Counted from the first letter of the stretch, positions 53,161-63,371 are shown. The stretch is DNA of 64,000 nt from Waddlia chondrophila WSU 86-1044 (GCF_000092785.1 NC_014225.1:695340-759339), one strand, 5' to 3'. Made by a program: numbers and translations. Notes: generated by a model not told the origin, from the letters alone.

Positions 53161-54252
53161 TCAGTATAAATTCTGAAAACTAAGAAAAGATGTATTCTCT
53201 TGGGAGTCTTTGTATGAGTACCTCCAAAGAGATGTCAAATAAATCTGATCCAATGCCTGGTAAAAACTATGCGAGGAGTCAGAATTCCTGCTAATAATTT
53301 GTTGAACAAAAAATGTAAAATCTTTTTTCCCTTGCGAAGTCGATAACGACTTGTAAATTTCACATCCAAGTTCACAAAGCTTAACGTTGGCAAGCCTGCG
53401 CATATTGCGTTGGATATTTGTCATATTGATGTGGGGCAGATAGCGTTTGCATAGATCAAGCAGCAATGGTTTCGCCTCTTCAGGTAAAACGGATTGGTAT
53501 AAATTTTTGATCGTCATGTTGCGCGCAAACGCAACAGCTAGATAATATTCTGTTGGATCTTGAGAGATTTTAATTTCAGGGTCTGATGTTTGCAGATCTT
53601 TGCAAAACAACGGAGAAAAACCATCTTTTCCATACCATGTTTCCCCGGTTGGAGAAATAAGAGGTAGATAGGATCGTATTGGAACAGTAAGTGTTTCCAT
53701 TGTAAACTTGGCATCATCATTTAAATAGACCAGATCGGGCTTTAACGTATTCAGCAAGCATAGCGCCAAATCCTTCATCTGATTTCCTGATAAATGCTCT
53801 CCTTTTTGAATGTAGACAAGCTCTGCAATATTTCCTTGTGGATTGATGCGCAGCTGAATCAATGGAGTTTCTCTTTGCTCTTCATCAAAAATTTTGATGT
53901 GAAGAAAGGTGTGGGTATTGGTTTCTTGACTTGATTCTTGTGTCAAAGCATTCGATTCAAAAGGGCCAAAAACTGCATAAATCTCTAAATTGAACTCACA
54001 TTGAAAAGCTCTTAAAGAACCGGCGGAAATATTCAACCAAGCTTGATAATAGTCAATATCAATACTTTGAGATTTGTGAATAGGCGTCAGCTGGTTGAGG
54101 AAATGATTAAGCCTGTTGTGAAAAAGGGGATCGTCAGACGTAGATAGATTTTTTTTAAATTCGTCCAATGAAACCCAGCGCACAGAAAACTCTTCATCTG
54201 TCTTGCCCGGTGTAAATTGTGGAGAAAGAGGGGAATTTGAAACTTGGTACAT
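53161..54252 (-). CDS. hypothetical protein, 363 aa
   Basis: No signal peptide or membrane helix. The opening (PGKTDEEFSVRWVSLDEFKKNL) is followed by mixed alpha/beta regions and a helical C-terminus (LCKRYLPHINMTNIQRNMRRL). I recognise no family. It lies 64 bases after pnp on the same strand, with a hairpin (54272-54300) between them, so it may be separately transcribed. Confidence 0.6.
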   Translation of the reverse strand: MYQVSNSPLSPQFTPGKTDEEFSVRWVSLDEFKKNLSTSDDPLFHNRLNHFLNQLTPIHKSQSIDIDYYQAWLNISAGSLRAFQCEFNLEIYAVFGPFESNALTQESSQETNTHTFLHIKIFDEEQRETPLIQLRINPQGNIAELVYIQKGEHLSGNQMKDLALCLLNTLKPDLVYLNDDAKFTMETLTVPIRSYLPLISPTGETWYGKDGFSPLFCKDLQTSDPEIKISQDPTEYYLAVAFARNMTIKNLYQSVLPEEAKPLLLDLCKRYLPHINMTNIQRNMRRLANVKLCELGCEIYKSLSTSQGKKDFTFFVQQIISRNSDSSHSFYQALDQIYLTSLWRYSYKDSQENTSFLSFQNLY

Positions 54253-54316
54253 AAATCTATCATCATTAGAGAGCCCTATCCATATGCAATGAATAGGGCT
54301 TTTAAAAGAGTAGAAA

Positions 54317-56413
54317 CTACTTGCTTACAAGAAGAACTTTTCTACTGAGGACAAGTTGTCCACGCTCGTTGATGTCCATCACTTTAACACGGACATTGTC
54401 GCCGACTTTAACCACCTCGTTCAAGTCATTAGTGCGTTGAGTGTCGAATTCAGAAATGTGGCAAAGTCCCTCTTTTCCGGGAAGGATTTCGACAAAAATT
54501 CCGAAAGGAACCACAGACGTGATTTTTCCTTCATAGACTTTACCAATCTCAACTTCAGCAGTCAGGTCTTCGATGATTCTTTTTGCTTTTTGCAAGCCGT
54601 CAAGATTAGAGGAGGATATGGTGACAAATCCTTCATCATCAATATCGATCTCTGCTCCAGTCTCCTCAATGATCGCTCGGATCTGCTTGCCGCCAGGCCC
54701 GATAATTGTCCCGATTTTGCTCGGTTTAACTTTAAGCACTTCGATTCTTGGTGCATATTTCGACATCTGTTTTTTCGGCTCAGGGCACGCTTCAAACATT
54801 TTTTCAAGTATATGGATACGTCCCTCTTTTGCCTGAGCAAGAGCTGCCCGCATAATATCGATCGTGATCCCTTCAACTTTGATGTCCATTTGAAAAGCAG
54901 TGATCCCATTTTTGTCTCCAGTCACCTTAAAGTCCATATCTCCAAGAGCGTCTTCGATGCCGAGAATGTCCGATAAGATCGTGTAATGGTTTTCTTCAAG
55001 GATCAGACCCATTGCGATTCCCGATACAGGACGAGTGATTGGAACTCCTGCATCCATCATCGCCAGGCAGCCGCCGCAAACAGAAGCCATTGAGGAGGAA
55101 CCGTTGGATTCGGTGATGTTTGACTCAAGGCGGATCGTGTAGGGGAATTCCTCTTTACTTGGAAGAATGCTTGCTAATGCCCGCTCAGCGAGTTTCCCAT
55201 GACCAACTTCCCGTCTTCCAGGAGGGCCGACACGTCCCACTTCGCCAACAGAAAATGGAGGGAAGAAATATTGAAGATAAAAAGAACGGGAACCTTCGCC
55301 GTTGAGATCCTCATAACGCTGCGCCATGTTATTGCCGCCTAGAGTACAGATGGCAACTGTTTGAGTTTCACCTCTGGTAAACAAAGAGCACCCATGCGTA
55401 CGAGGCAGCAAGCCTTGCTCGATCCAGATCGGGCGCACTTGGTTTGTTGCACGTCCATCGCTTCTTTTGTTCTCTTTGACAATCATGCGTCGCATATGGC
55501 CCGAAGAGACTTTTTTAAACGCCTTTGCTACCTCAAGAGCTTCGAATTTAGGAGCTTCTTCTCCTTCTGGACAAAGCGTTTCATTCACCCTTTTTTTGAT
55601 TTGATCAAACGCTTCTTCCCGTTCCTTCTTATCAACGATTTGAAGCACTTGATTCAAATCGTCTTTGACAAGTTCTTCAACGGCGTCGATCACCTCTTTT
55701 GCTAAAGGCTTGAGTTTGCTGAGGTTTTTCGGCTTGCCGACCTCCTGTCTCCAGTTCTCAAGAGCGCGGCAGATCGTTTGGATTCCCTGATGTCCAATCG
55801 AAATCGCTTCGATCACCTGCTCTTCCGTTAGGAATTTGCAGTAGCCTTCAATCATCAAAACAGCATCTTCTGTTCCGGCAATCATCAGATCGAGTACGGA
55901 TTTTTCTTGATGTTCCACTGTCGGATTGAGGATAAATTGTCCGTCGATCATGCCAACGCGAACAGCTCCGACCGCTTTTTTAAGCGGGATATCAGAGATG
56001 GTCAATGCCGCCGATGCCGCACAGATTGCCAACGCATCCGGGGAATTGACTCCATCATAAGACCATACGTAGCTCAATAGCTGAGTATCTTGATAATATC
56101 CCTCTTCAAATAGAGGGCGGATCGGTCTGTCGATTAAACGGCAAACGAGAGTTTCCCGTTCCGTCGGCCTTCCTTCCCGCTTGATAAATCCGCCAAGCGT
56201 TTTCCCTGCTGAAGCAAATTTTTCCTGGTAGTCGACTCGCAAAGGAAGAAAGTCCACGTTTTCAAGAGGCTCGGCTGTTGCGCATGCGCTGCAAAACAGC
56301 ATCGTTTCGCCAGATTTTACAACAACAGCGCCATTGGCTTGGCGGGCGATCTGTCCTGTTTCGAAGGTGATTTCTTCTTCTCCTACGACAACTTTCATCG
56401 ATTTTTTTTCCAT
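54317..56413 (-). CDS. pnp: polyribonucleotide nucleotidyltransferase (PNPase)
   Basis: 3'-5' phosphorolytic RNA exonuclease. 698 residues with two RNase PH domains (first with GKTLGGFIKREGRPTERE and RLIDRPIRPLF; catalytic second with FFPPFSVGEVGRVG and DALGDMDFKV), then KH (VKPSKIGTIIGPGGKQIR, about 560-620) and S1 domains (VGKVYEGKITSVVPFGIFVE). Length is normal. It lies downstream of rpsO with a hairpin leader between them, the classical rpsO-pnp pairing. Confidence 0.97.
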   Translation of the reverse strand: MEKKSMKVVVGEEEITFETGQIARQANGAVVVKSGETMLFCSACATAEPLENVDFLPLRVDYQEKFASAGKTLGGFIKREGRPTERETLVCRLIDRPIRPLFEEGYYQDTQLLSYVWSYDGVNSPDALAICAASAALTISDIPLKKAVGAVRVGMIDGQFILNPTVEHQEKSVLDLMIAGTEDAVLMIEGYCKFLTEEQVIEAISIGHQGIQTICRALENWRQEVGKPKNLSKLKPLAKEVIDAVEELVKDDLNQVLQIVDKKEREEAFDQIKKRVNETLCPEGEEAPKFEALEVAKAFKKVSSGHMRRMIVKENKRSDGRATNQVRPIWIEQGLLPRTHGCSLFTRGETQTVAICTLGGNNMAQRYEDLNGEGSRSFYLQYFFPPFSVGEVGRVGPPGRREVGHGKLAERALASILPSKEEFPYTIRLESNITESNGSSSMASVCGGCLAMMDAGVPITRPVSGIAMGLILEENHYTILSDILGIEDALGDMDFKVTGDKNGITAFQMDIKVEGITIDIMRAALAQAKEGRIHILEKMFEACPEPKKQMSKYAPRIEVLKVKPSKIGTIIGPGGKQIRAIIEETGAEIDIDDEGFVTISSSNLDGLQKAKRIIEDLTAEVEIGKVYEGKITSVVPFGIFVEILPGKEGLCHISEFDTQRTNDLNEVVKVGDNVRVKVMDINERGQLVLSRKVLLVSK

Positions 56414-56479
56414 ATGTAGATCTCCTTTAGTATCGTTTCAATGTCACGGGGAAAATGCGAAGGGAAGGAAAGATAGAAT

Positions 56480-56520
56480 TCAGAAAACATCCTTCAAATA
56501 AATCAAAGGATGTTTTCTGA
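56480..56520 (-). promoter_or_regulatory. hairpin in the rpsO-pnp leader
   Basis: A perfect 15-bp stem (TCAGAAAACATCCTT, 56480-56494, and its complement 56506-56520) with an 11-base loop, between the rpsO terminator and the pnp start. In E. coli an RNase III-cleaved leader hairpin mediates PNPase autocontrol; the same role is inferred. Confidence 0.45.
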
Positions 56521-56562
56521 CTTCTATATCTACCCTAATTCCCCCCTAGCTATATAAAAAAG

Positions 56563-56584
56563 AAAGGCAGCTTTCGCTGCCTTT
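56563..56584 (-). terminator. intrinsic terminator of rpsO
   Basis: Read on the minus strand: a 9-bp stem AAAGGCAGC / GCTGCCTTT with loop GAAA, then TCTTTTTTATA, starting 2 bases after the rpsO stop. Confidence 0.85.
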
Positions 56585-56586
56585 TC

Positions 56587-56856
56587 TTATCTTCTTAATT
56601 TTAGCTTTTTGATCAAGCTTTGGTATCGCACCGTATCGGTGGAATTCAGGTAGTCTAGAAGACGACGCCTTTGACCTACCAGCTTTAGTAGGGCCAGCCT
56701 TGAAGCGTGGTCTTTCGGGGAGCGCTTCAAATGTTCGGTCAACTCAGCAATTCTTTCAGTTAAAATTGCGATTTGAACGTCAGCGGATCCGGTGTCTTTT
56801 TCGTGTAGCTGAAATTTCTTGGTAATTTCTTCTTTTGTGCCTTTGTCTAATGACAT
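56587..56856 (-). CDS. rpsO: 30S ribosomal protein S15
   Basis: 89 residues, exact family length. Contains [38 protein letters not shown] and [12 protein letters not shown], the 16S rRNA-binding helices. It has its own promoter and terminator. Confidence 0.98.
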   Translation of the reverse strand: MSLDKGTKEEITKKFQLHEKDTGSADVQIAILTERIAELTEHLKRSPKDHASRLALLKLVGQRRRLLDYLNSTDTVRYQSLIKKLKLRR

Positions 56857-56900
56857 TCAATGCCCCCAGTAATTTGCAATTCTTATGGTTATGAAGGCAT

Positions 56901-56930
56901 ATTTTACCATAAAAGACTAATAAAAGTCAA
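56901..56930 (-). promoter_or_regulatory. promoter of rpsO
   Basis: On the minus strand TTGACT (56930-56925), 18-bp spacer, TAAAAT (56906-56901), with about 40 bases of leader before ATG. Confidence 0.6.
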
Positions 56931-56981
56931 GCCAACCCTTAAACCTCTGATTGCGTCCTAATCCCCGGACAAACGCTGTAG

Positions 56982-57227
56982 TTAAACTTTGGTGTCCAGA
57001 ATCACTTCAACGATTTCCGGATATTGATTCGAAGAATCTTTGCGGATCACGACTTTAAACGGAATGGTGATGTTGCCGAGATGCTTTTCCCACATAAGCT
57101 CGTTCCAAATTGTTTCCTTCAACTCTTCGCTTGCGGGCTCTTTCCGGTATTTTTTTAAAAGCGTTTTAATGTACTTTTCTTCTCTGTCCCTGTAGATCTC
57201 TTTTCCATAAAAAGGATGGTTGCTCAT
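56982..57227 (-). CDS. small conserved hypothetical protein, 81 aa
   Basis: Soluble, charged protein (YGKEIYRDREEKYIKTLLKK, ending PEIVEVILDTKV). No recognised domain. It is divergent from tadA with about 50 bases between, and conserved-looking in composition, so it is probably a real chlamydial gene. Confidence 0.6.
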   Translation of the reverse strand: MSNHPFYGKEIYRDREEKYIKTLLKKYRKEPASEELKETIWNELMWEKHLGNITIPFKVVIRKDSSNQYPEIVEVILDTKV

Positions 57228-57276
57228 CTGCTGCCTCTTGAATTTCGAGCAGGTTTTCTGCTATTCTTTTTTTACC

Positions 57277-57807
57277 ATGAATGAGACTTTAAAAGAACAT
57301 TTTCCCTTTCGTATTCAACCTGCTAATGAAGATGAAACGTACATGCTGGCCGCGCTTAAAGAGGCGTGGAAGGCTTTTGTCAAAGGAGAGGTGCCTGTTG
57401 GGGCTATCCTTGTGAAGGAGGGGAAGGTGATCGCCCGCGGCCACAATCAGGTGGAAATGCTCCGCGATGCGACTGCACATGCAGAAATGTTATGCATTAC
57501 TGTTGCTGAAGCCGCTGAAGATAATTGGAGGCTGAACGGGGCGACACTCTATTGCACGATTGAGCCTTGCAGTATGTGTGCCGGCGCCATGCTTCTCTCT
57601 CGCGTAAGCACTCTTGTTTGGGGGGCTCCGGATATTCGCCACGGAGCAAACGGAAGCTGGGTGAATCTCTTCGGCAAACCCCATCCGACACATGAAATAC
57701 AAGTGAGGAATGGGATCTTAGCCGATTTTTGCGCAATGCTGATGCAGGATTTTTTCAAAAAAAGGCGATTGGAGAATAAAAATAATGAATTGGGAAAAAA
57801 TCCATGA
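57277..57807 (+). CDS. tadA: tRNA-specific adenosine deaminase
   Basis: Deaminates A34 to inosine in tRNA-Arg(ACG). The zinc site is HAE in DATAHAEML (His ligand, Glu proton shuttle) and PCSMC in IEPCSMCAGAMLLSR. ATG 57277 is chosen; the in-frame start at 57220 lies inside the divergent gene. A downstream ATG (57343) near the usual family N-terminus is possible, as no strong ribosome site is visible. Its end overlaps the next small gene by 23 bases. Confidence 0.93.
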   Translation: MNETLKEHFPFRIQPANEDETYMLAALKEAWKAFVKGEVPVGAILVKEGKVIARGHNQVEMLRDATAHAEMLCITVAEAAEDNWRLNGATLYCTIEPCSMCAGAMLLSRVSTLVWGAPDIRHGANGSWVNLFGKPHPTHEIQVRNGILADFCAMLMQDFFKKRRLENKNNELGKNP

Positions 57808-58015
57808 ACTTGCAGATCAAATGGTAGAGAATCAACGTTCTCATCTGCTGAAATTGGGAAGGCAGGTCATTCCTTCTTTAACATCTGAAGATGTGCTTCA
57901 GCCGAACGATTATCCAGAGCTTGAAGAAAATCCGGTTTTCCGCTATGAAGAAGGGATTCTTGCCGGGCTGCAAGGTCTTCAGATGGCTTTAAAATCTTTG
58001 GATAAATCAGCTTAA
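57785..58015 (+). CDS. small conserved hypothetical protein, 76 aa
   Basis: Starts inside tadA (AATAAAAATA then ATG), hence translationally coupled. Acidic and helical: MNWEKIHELADQMVENQRSH, then PELEENPVFRYEEGILAGLQ. No family recognised. Its position suggests a chlamydial tadA companion gene. Confidence 0.7.
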   Translation: MNWEKIHELADQMVENQRSHLLKLGRQVIPSLTSEDVLQPNDYPELEENPVFRYEEGILAGLQGLQMALKSLDKSA

Positions 58016-58041
58016 ACGGTGTCGAAAACCAATTTTTCAAT

Positions 58042-58674
58042 TCATTTCAGTATTGGTAGATATTTTTGTTCAAATGTATCGATCGTGCTTTCCAGCTTGA
58101 AGCGAAGTTCGATAATCGCCTGATTAAGAAGCTCTTCTTTCTGATGCTCTTCCAGCGATTCCGATTTCACAATCCTATCGACGAGATGAATACACTCAAT
58201 TTGTAAACTGTCCAATTTGTCGAAAACTTTGCTCCACTGGTGGTAGAGTGCATCGGATTGCTCGTCATGAAAAAGACTTGTGAACATGTAAAAGCTGAAT
58301 TTGCGTCCGATGAGCCTGTTCAATTTCTTTTTTGCCTTGCTTACGGCCATTTTGACCGTTTCTCTTTCTGTAGAGATGAAGAGGCCATAGTAGATGGAAA
58401 TTGTGCTAACAGCTCCGCAAATCATTAATAGAGGTGTTTTTACTGCTACAGAGCTGCCGAAAAGCAAAGAGCAGGTCCAGTTTAAGGATTTAGACATCAG
58501 AATAAACGCCAAGATAAAATAAACAGCGCCAATCGTTAAGAATACAATCCGGTAATACATGATGGATGGTCTCATATACGTATACGGACGGTTTTCTGGA
58601 GAATTTTTCTCCAGTTCAATCTCTTGCTTAAAAGAATAAAGAAGTGGATAGTTTTGTTTTCTTGAGGGATACAT
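58042..58674 (-). CDS. membrane protein with two helices and a coiled-coil tail
   Basis: 210 residues. Two hydrophobic helices (about 42-60 and 82-102) form a hairpin with both ends cytosolic. Then a basic segment (SKAKKKLNRLIGRKF) and a long helical C-terminal region (HQWSKVFDKLDSLQIECI, and so on). This resembles the SLATT or Inc-protein layout with paired helices, but neither can be claimed from the sequence alone. Confidence 0.6.
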   Translation of the reverse strand: MYPSRKQNYPLLYSFKQEIELEKNSPENRPYTYMRPSIMYYRIVFLTIGAVYFILAFILMSKSLNWTCSLLFGSSVAVKTPLLMICGAVSTISIYYGLFISTERETVKMAVSKAKKKLNRLIGRKFSFYMFTSLFHDEQSDALYHQWSKVFDKLDSLQIECIHLVDRIVKSESLEEHQKEELLNQAIIELRFKLESTIDTFEQKYLPILK

Positions 58675-58738
58675 AGTTATTTGACATGACTTTTTATTAA
58701 ATTAAAAAACAATATGATAACAAAAAAATAATAAGATG

Positions 58739-59659
58739 TCAATATTTGGACTTTTTTTCAGAAATTGCTTTCATCCGTTTTCTTTCGCTGAAAGATAGGG
58801 AGCTTTCTCCGTATTTAGAGATTTTTTCCAATATGGAATCAACAAACGCCTCATCATCATCGGGTTCGCCAGTTTGAATATTGACCACTTTGCTTTTGGA
58901 AGTGCTCTTTTTGCGGAGGATTTGTTGGCGTACTTTTTGCGAAGCCCTAATGATTGCAAGCTCGGTCTTATACATGAATGGAAATGGGCTGTGGATGCCC
59001 CAGATGATTAGACCGTAGAGATAGCCGGAAACGGCGCCGAAAAAATAGTGGAAAAAGGAGATGAATTGTAAACCGGAGATGCTGACAAGCAGTGCAACTC
59101 CTAAAATTCCAAGGGAGAGCCATTTCGCCTTGACTGGAAGGAGAAAGAAAAGAAGGAGTTCCTGCTCCGGATTTAGAAAAGCCCAAATGATCAAGATGGC
59201 TATAATTGAAGACACAGGGCCTGTTAGAACGGCGTATTGGCCGATGACGGGCATGAAAAACAGTATTGCAATTCCACTGATGATTCCACAGATTAGATAA
59301 AAGCGTGTAAAAGATTTTTCATTGATGCGCTGGCAAATCTCGCTTCCCATGACCCAAAGAATGTAGAGATTGAAAATTAGGCCGATAAAATAGGAAAATC
59401 CGATGCCGCCGTATCCGATCGGATGGATGAAAAGGTAAGTGAATGGCTGCCACAGCAGATAATGTTGAAGGCCCCACCAAGACAGGCTAAACCATTCCTG
59501 CGGTCCAGGAATTCCAAAAATTTGCGTAAAGAACGGGTTGAAAAAAACCGACCCTATGCTCATGCATAAGGTGTAAATCATCAACTTGCGGACAGCTGCC
59601 GGAGTGAATTCCGGCCCTAGGCGGAATGAAGAGGTTGTCATTGTCATGCTGTAGATCAT
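58739..59659 (-). CDS. rhomboid-fold membrane protein, catalytic motifs not conserved
   Basis: About 306 residues with six hydrophobic segments and a charged cytosolic C-terminus. LLWQPFTYLFIHPIG corresponds to the rhomboid L1/TM2 signature, and a C-terminal FFHYFFGAVSGYLYG resembles TM6. The Ser motif GxSG is GPVSSI here, and the His in TM6 is displaced by one, so protease activity is doubtful (pseudo-rhomboid). The start is uncertain: TTG 59683, ATG 59659, 59647 and 59641 are all in frame, without a clear ribosome site. Confidence 0.7.
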   Translation of the reverse strand: MIYSMTMTTSSFRLGPEFTPAAVRKLMIYTLCMSIGSVFFNPFFTQIFGIPGPQEWFSLSWWGLQHYLLWQPFTYLFIHPIGYGGIGFSYFIGLIFNLYILWVMGSEICQRINEKSFTRFYLICGIISGIAILFFMPVIGQYAVLTGPVSSIIAILIIWAFLNPEQELLLFFLLPVKAKWLSLGILGVALLVSISGLQFISFFHYFFGAVSGYLYGLIIWGIHSPFPFMYKTELAIIRASQKVRQQILRKKSTSKSKVVNIQTGEPDDDEAFVDSILEKISKYGESSLSFSERKRMKAISEKKSKY

Positions 59660-59729
59660 ACCAGCTGCATTGAATAAACTCAAAAAATAAGCAATTTAGC
59701 TAAATTTGAAGATCGAGATAGGTTCTTGC

Positions 59730-59758
59730 TTGAGATTTATAAAATCGAGGTGTATACT
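59730..59758 (+). promoter_or_regulatory. promoter of rpmE and the translation/secretion cluster
   Basis: TTGAGA (59730-59735), 17-bp spacer, TATACT (59753-59758). Predicted start near 59765, 26 bases before ATG, with TAGGAGA as ribosome site. Confidence 0.6.
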
Positions 59759-59790
59759 TCCCTTTATTATAAAATTAGGAGACCCTTTAA

Positions 59791-60054
59791 ATGAAGCAAG
59801 ATACACATCCTGAATACCAAGACGTTCTATTCGTGGATTCTTCCACAGGAGTCAAATTTATTTGCGGATCAACTTTGAAATCAGATAAAACCGAAACGTT
59901 TGAAGGAAAAGAATATCCTGTCTGCAACGTTTCAGTTTCTTCCGCATCTCATCCCTTTTTCACTGGAAGCACGCAATTTGTCGACGCCGAAGGACGGGTT
60001 GATAAATTTAAAAAGCGTTATGCAGTCACTCGTAAAAAGAAAGCTCAAGATTAG
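59791..60054 (+). CDS. rpmE2: 50S ribosomal protein L31 type B
   Basis: 87 residues. [18 protein letters not shown] and the spacing to [21 protein letters not shown] are typical of the zinc-free B type. The CxxC motif of type A is absent. First gene of rpmE2-prfA-prmC-ffh-rpsP-trmD. Confidence 0.95.
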   Translation: MKQDTHPEYQDVLFVDSSTGVKFICGSTLKSDKTETFEGKEYPVCNVSVSSASHPFFTGSTQFVDAEGRVDKFKKRYAVTRKKKAQD

Positions 60055-60074
60055 TACTGAACGCGGAAGGGTTC

Positions 60075-61139
60075 ATGAAAAATAAAGTGGAGGAGATGCT
60101 CAACCGGCTCCCGGAATTAGAGGAACTTCTTGGCCAGCCTGATGTCGTTAACGATCAGAAGCGTTACCGCCTGCTTACGCAAGAGCATGCGCATCTCTCT
60201 CAACTCAAGCAGGTCTATGAAGATCTAATCTCCAGCCGTAAAGAACTTTCGGATAATGAGGAGATGTTTGCTTCGGAAGAGGATGCTGAATTTATCAAAG
60301 TTCTCGAAGAAGATATTGAGCGTCTCACAAAAAAAACCGGAGAACTTCAGAAGAAGCTGGAAACCCTTATTGTTCCTCCAGATCCCAAAGACAATAAAAA
60401 TACCATCCTTGAGCTTCGTGCGGGAACCGGCGGTGATGAGGCAGCTCTTTTTGTCGGCGACTGCGTGAGGATGTACAAAATGTTTGCTGACGAAAGGGGA
60501 TGGAAATACGAGGAATTAGCCAGCAGCCCTTCCGATGCAGGGGGATTTAAGGAATACATGATGGCCTTAAGCGGTCCCAATGTCTACCGCTACTTGAAAT
60601 ATGAAGGGGGGACGCACCGTGTTCAGCGTGTTCCTGAAACGGAAACGCAAGGAAGAGTGCACACTTCCGCTATTACAGTGGCAGTCTTGTTGGAGCCTGA
60701 CGAGGATTCTGAGGTGCAGATTGACGAGAAAGATTTGCGGGTCGATACCTACCGCGCTTCCGGCGCTGGCGGGCAGCACGTTAACACCACAGACAGTGCT
60801 GTAAGACTTACTCATATACCGACAGGAATCGTAGCTTATTGTTCAGAAGAGCGCAGTCAGCACAAAAATCGCGACAAGGCAATGCGCTTGCTAAAAGCGA
60901 AGATCATGGAGATCGAGGCACAGAAAAAATTTGAGGAGCGCGCATCGGAACGTGCTTCTCAAGTAGGTTCCGGAGATCGCTCAGAGAGGATCCGCACCTA
61001 CAATTTTCCTCAAAATAGGATTACCGATCATCGCATCAATTTGACTAAGTATAACTTAGACAAAGTGATGGAGGGAGATTTGGAAGAGATCGTCAATGCG
61101 ATTGTCGCCCATTTTTATCAGAAAAATTTCGAGACATGA
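60075..61139 (+). CDS. prfA: peptide chain release factor 1
   Basis: 354 residues. Recognises UAA/UAG. The catalytic GGQ is in [16 protein letters not shown], methylated by the product of the next gene. The N-terminal coiled coil and the [12 protein letters not shown] and [13 protein letters not shown] blocks fit. The UAA/UAG-type recognition loop lies in [15 protein letters not shown]. Overlaps prmC by 4 bases. Confidence 0.97.
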   Translation: MKNKVEEMLNRLPELEELLGQPDVVNDQKRYRLLTQEHAHLSQLKQVYEDLISSRKELSDNEEMFASEEDAEFIKVLEEDIERLTKKTGELQKKLETLIVPPDPKDNKNTILELRAGTGGDEAALFVGDCVRMYKMFADERGWKYEELASSPSDAGGFKEYMMALSGPNVYRYLKYEGGTHRVQRVPETETQGRVHTSAITVAVLLEPDEDSEVQIDEKDLRVDTYRASGAGGQHVNTTDSAVRLTHIPTGIVAYCSEERSQHKNRDKAMRLLKAKIMEIEAQKKFEERASERASQVGSGDRSERIRTYNFPQNRITDHRINLTKYNLDKVMEGDLEEIVNAIVAHFYQKNFET

Positions 61140-61987
61140 TTGCGAAGGAAGCTCTCGATAAATGCATTGTTTTTTTTAGGGAGAAGAATTTATCGCATCC
61201 CCGTAAAGAAGCGGCCACCATTATTGGAGATGCGTTGGGAATGAAGCCTCTTGAACTCTACATGCAGCATGATCGCCCTTTGACCGATAGTGAATTGAAG
61301 AGATGCCGTGAGGCGATCGCCAGACGTGTCAAAGGAGAGCCGAACCAGTATATTCGGGGAATTGTCGATTTTTTTGACTGCGTGTTAACTGTGGACAAAA
61401 GGGTATTAATCCCTCGAATGGAAACAGAGATTCTAGTGGACAAGATTGTTAAAGAGCTTGAGAACGAGGATCTTAAAGGAAAAACTCTTTGGGATGTATG
61501 TACCGGTTCGGGCTGTATCGGGATTGCTATTAAAAAAAAGTTTCCCGAGCTTGAAGTTGCCTTGTCGGATCTTTCTGCAGATGCACTGGAGGCCGCTTCT
61601 GAAAATGCTGTGAAAAATGGAGTTGATGTTCGGATCGTCAAAGGAGATCTGCTCGAGCCTTTTAAAGGAGAACGCGCTGATTTTATAGTTTCGAATCCTC
61701 CTTATATTAGAGAAGAGGAATTTTCAACCCTTGCCGTGGAGGTGAAGAATTTTGAACCGAAAATGGCTTTGGTTTCAGGAGAGACGGGGCTTGAAATCTA
61801 TCGACGATTCAACGAAGAGCTCCCGGGCTTTTTGAAGGCGGGAGGCCGGATTTGGATGGAGATCGGAATGGGGCAAGGAGAAGATATCGTCAAAATTTTC
61901 TCCGGAGAAAATTGGGAAAATGTTTGGTTCGAGCAAGATTGGAGCCAATTGGACCGATTCTTCTATGCAACGCGAAAAAGCCCTTGA
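61136..61987 (+). CDS. prmC: peptide chain release factor N5-glutamine methyltransferase
   Basis: 283 residues. Methylates the GGQ glutamine of release factors. SAM site [12 protein letters not shown], catalytic NPPY in [14 protein letters not shown], and the N-terminal helical domain with [18 protein letters not shown]. The overlap with prfA reflects the functional link. Confidence 0.96.
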   Translation: MIAKEALDKCIVFFREKNLSHPRKEAATIIGDALGMKPLELYMQHDRPLTDSELKRCREAIARRVKGEPNQYIRGIVDFFDCVLTVDKRVLIPRMETEILVDKIVKELENEDLKGKTLWDVCTGSGCIGIAIKKKFPELEVALSDLSADALEAASENAVKNGVDVRIVKGDLLEPFKGERADFIVSNPPYIREEEFSTLAVEVKNFEPKMALVSGETGLEIYRRFNEELPGFLKAGGRIWMEIGMGQGEDIVKIFSGENWENVWFEQDWSQLDRFFYATRKSP

Positions 61988-62042
61988 AATTGAATGAATT
62001 TTTAAGTATCCTATCTAAGTTAAATTAAGTAAAGTTATCTCT

Positions 62043-63371
62043 ATGCTGGGCGCTTTAACAGATAAAATGCAAGATCTCTTCTCGAAAATTACAGGGAAGA
62101 GCAAGTTGACTGAAGAGAATATTGCGGAAGCGGTCTCTGAAGTGCGGTTGGCCCTGCTTGAAGCTGATGTGAACTATTCTGTCGCCAAAGTTTTAGTGAA
62201 GCGGTTAAAGGAAAAATCGTTGGGCGATGCCGTGCTCAAATCGATCTCTCCCGGTCAGCAGTTCATCAAAATCGTACACGACGAGCTGATTGAACTCATG
62301 GGCGGAGAAGAGGCGCCCCTCGATCTTAAATCGAAACCCGCAGTCGTGATGATGTGCGGCCTCCAAGGATCGGGAAAGACAACGCAGTGCGCCAAATTGG
62401 CTAATTATCTTAAAAAGCAAAAAAAATGCCGTCAACCTTTGTTGGCAGCTTGCGACCTGCAGCGTCCGGCTGCAATCGAACAGTTGAAAACCTTAGGCGG
62501 CAAGATTGGGGTTCCGGTATTTTCTATTCCTAACGAGAATAGTCCTGTAAAAGTTGCCAAGGCTGCTTTAGAGCGCGCGCGACAGGAAGGATTCGATCTG
62601 CTGATTCTCGACACTGCCGGAAGGTTGCATATCGATGACGAACTGATGGATCAGCTTCAACAGATCAAGCAAGCGACAAAACCGCATGAGATTCTGTTTG
62701 TGGCAAATGCTGCGACAGGGCAGGACGCTGTCACAGTGGCGAGCGAATTCAATCAAAAGGTTGAGGTAACCGGAACGATTCTGACAATGCTCGACAGCAA
62801 CACGCGCGGGGGAGCGGCGATTTCGATCAGGGAAGTGACGGGAAAGCCTTTGAAGTTCGAAGGCGTGGGAGAGAAAATTGATGATATTCAGCCTTTCAAT
62901 CCCAATTCGATGGCTGACAGAATTCTTGGAATGGGCGATACGATCAATCTTGTGCGTAAAGCAGAAGAGCATATTGATGAGAAGGAAGCGAAAAAGCTTG
63001 AAGAGAAAATCCGCAAGGCGACATTTACTTATGAAGACTATCTCAAGCAAATTCAAATGGTAAAAAAAATGGGATCGTTTAAAAGCCTGCTTGGAATGCT
63101 TCCTGGAATGAGCAAAATGAAAGAGATGGAGATCGATGATAAGGAATTTTTTAAAGTTGAAGCGATCATCCAATCCATGACTCTGAATGAAAGAATTTGT
63201 AAATGCGATCTCTCGATTCCCCGAAGAAAAAGAATTGCGAGGGGAAGCGGGACTGCAATCGATGATATCAACCGTTTGGTTAAATCATTTAAAAAAGCAA
63301 AACAATTTTTTAAGAACATGCCAAATATGAAACAATTAGAAAAATTAATGGGAGGCTCCCAATGGCGTTAA
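62043..63371 (+). CDS. ffh: signal recognition particle GTPase Ffh
   Basis: 442 residues. N domain, then G domain with G1 [16 protein letters not shown]2-3 [14 protein letters not shown] and LDTAGRLH, and the M domain binding 4.5S RNA and signal peptides ([13 protein letters not shown]). The G4 motif, normally TKxD, reads TMLD (248-251), and the following DGDARGG block reads DSNTRGG. Delivers nascent inner-membrane proteins to FtsY. It overlaps rpsP by 10 bases. Confidence 0.96.
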   Translation: MLGALTDKMQDLFSKITGKSKLTEENIAEAVSEVRLALLEADVNYSVAKVLVKRLKEKSLGDAVLKSISPGQQFIKIVHDELIELMGGEEAPLDLKSKPAVVMMCGLQGSGKTTQCAKLANYLKKQKKCRQPLLAACDLQRPAAIEQLKTLGGKIGVPVFSIPNENSPVKVAKAALERARQEGFDLLILDTAGRLHIDDELMDQLQQIKQATKPHEILFVANAATGQDAVTVASEFNQKVEVTGTILTMLDSNTRGGAAISIREVTGKPLKFEGVGEKIDDIQPFNPNSMADRILGMGDTINLVRKAEEHIDEKEAKKLEEKIRKATFTYEDYLKQIQMVKKMGSFKSLLGMLPGMSKMKEMEIDDKEFFKVEAIIQSMTLNERICKCDLSIPRRKRIARGSGTAIDDINRLVKSFKKAKQFFKNMPNMKQLEKLMGGSQWR

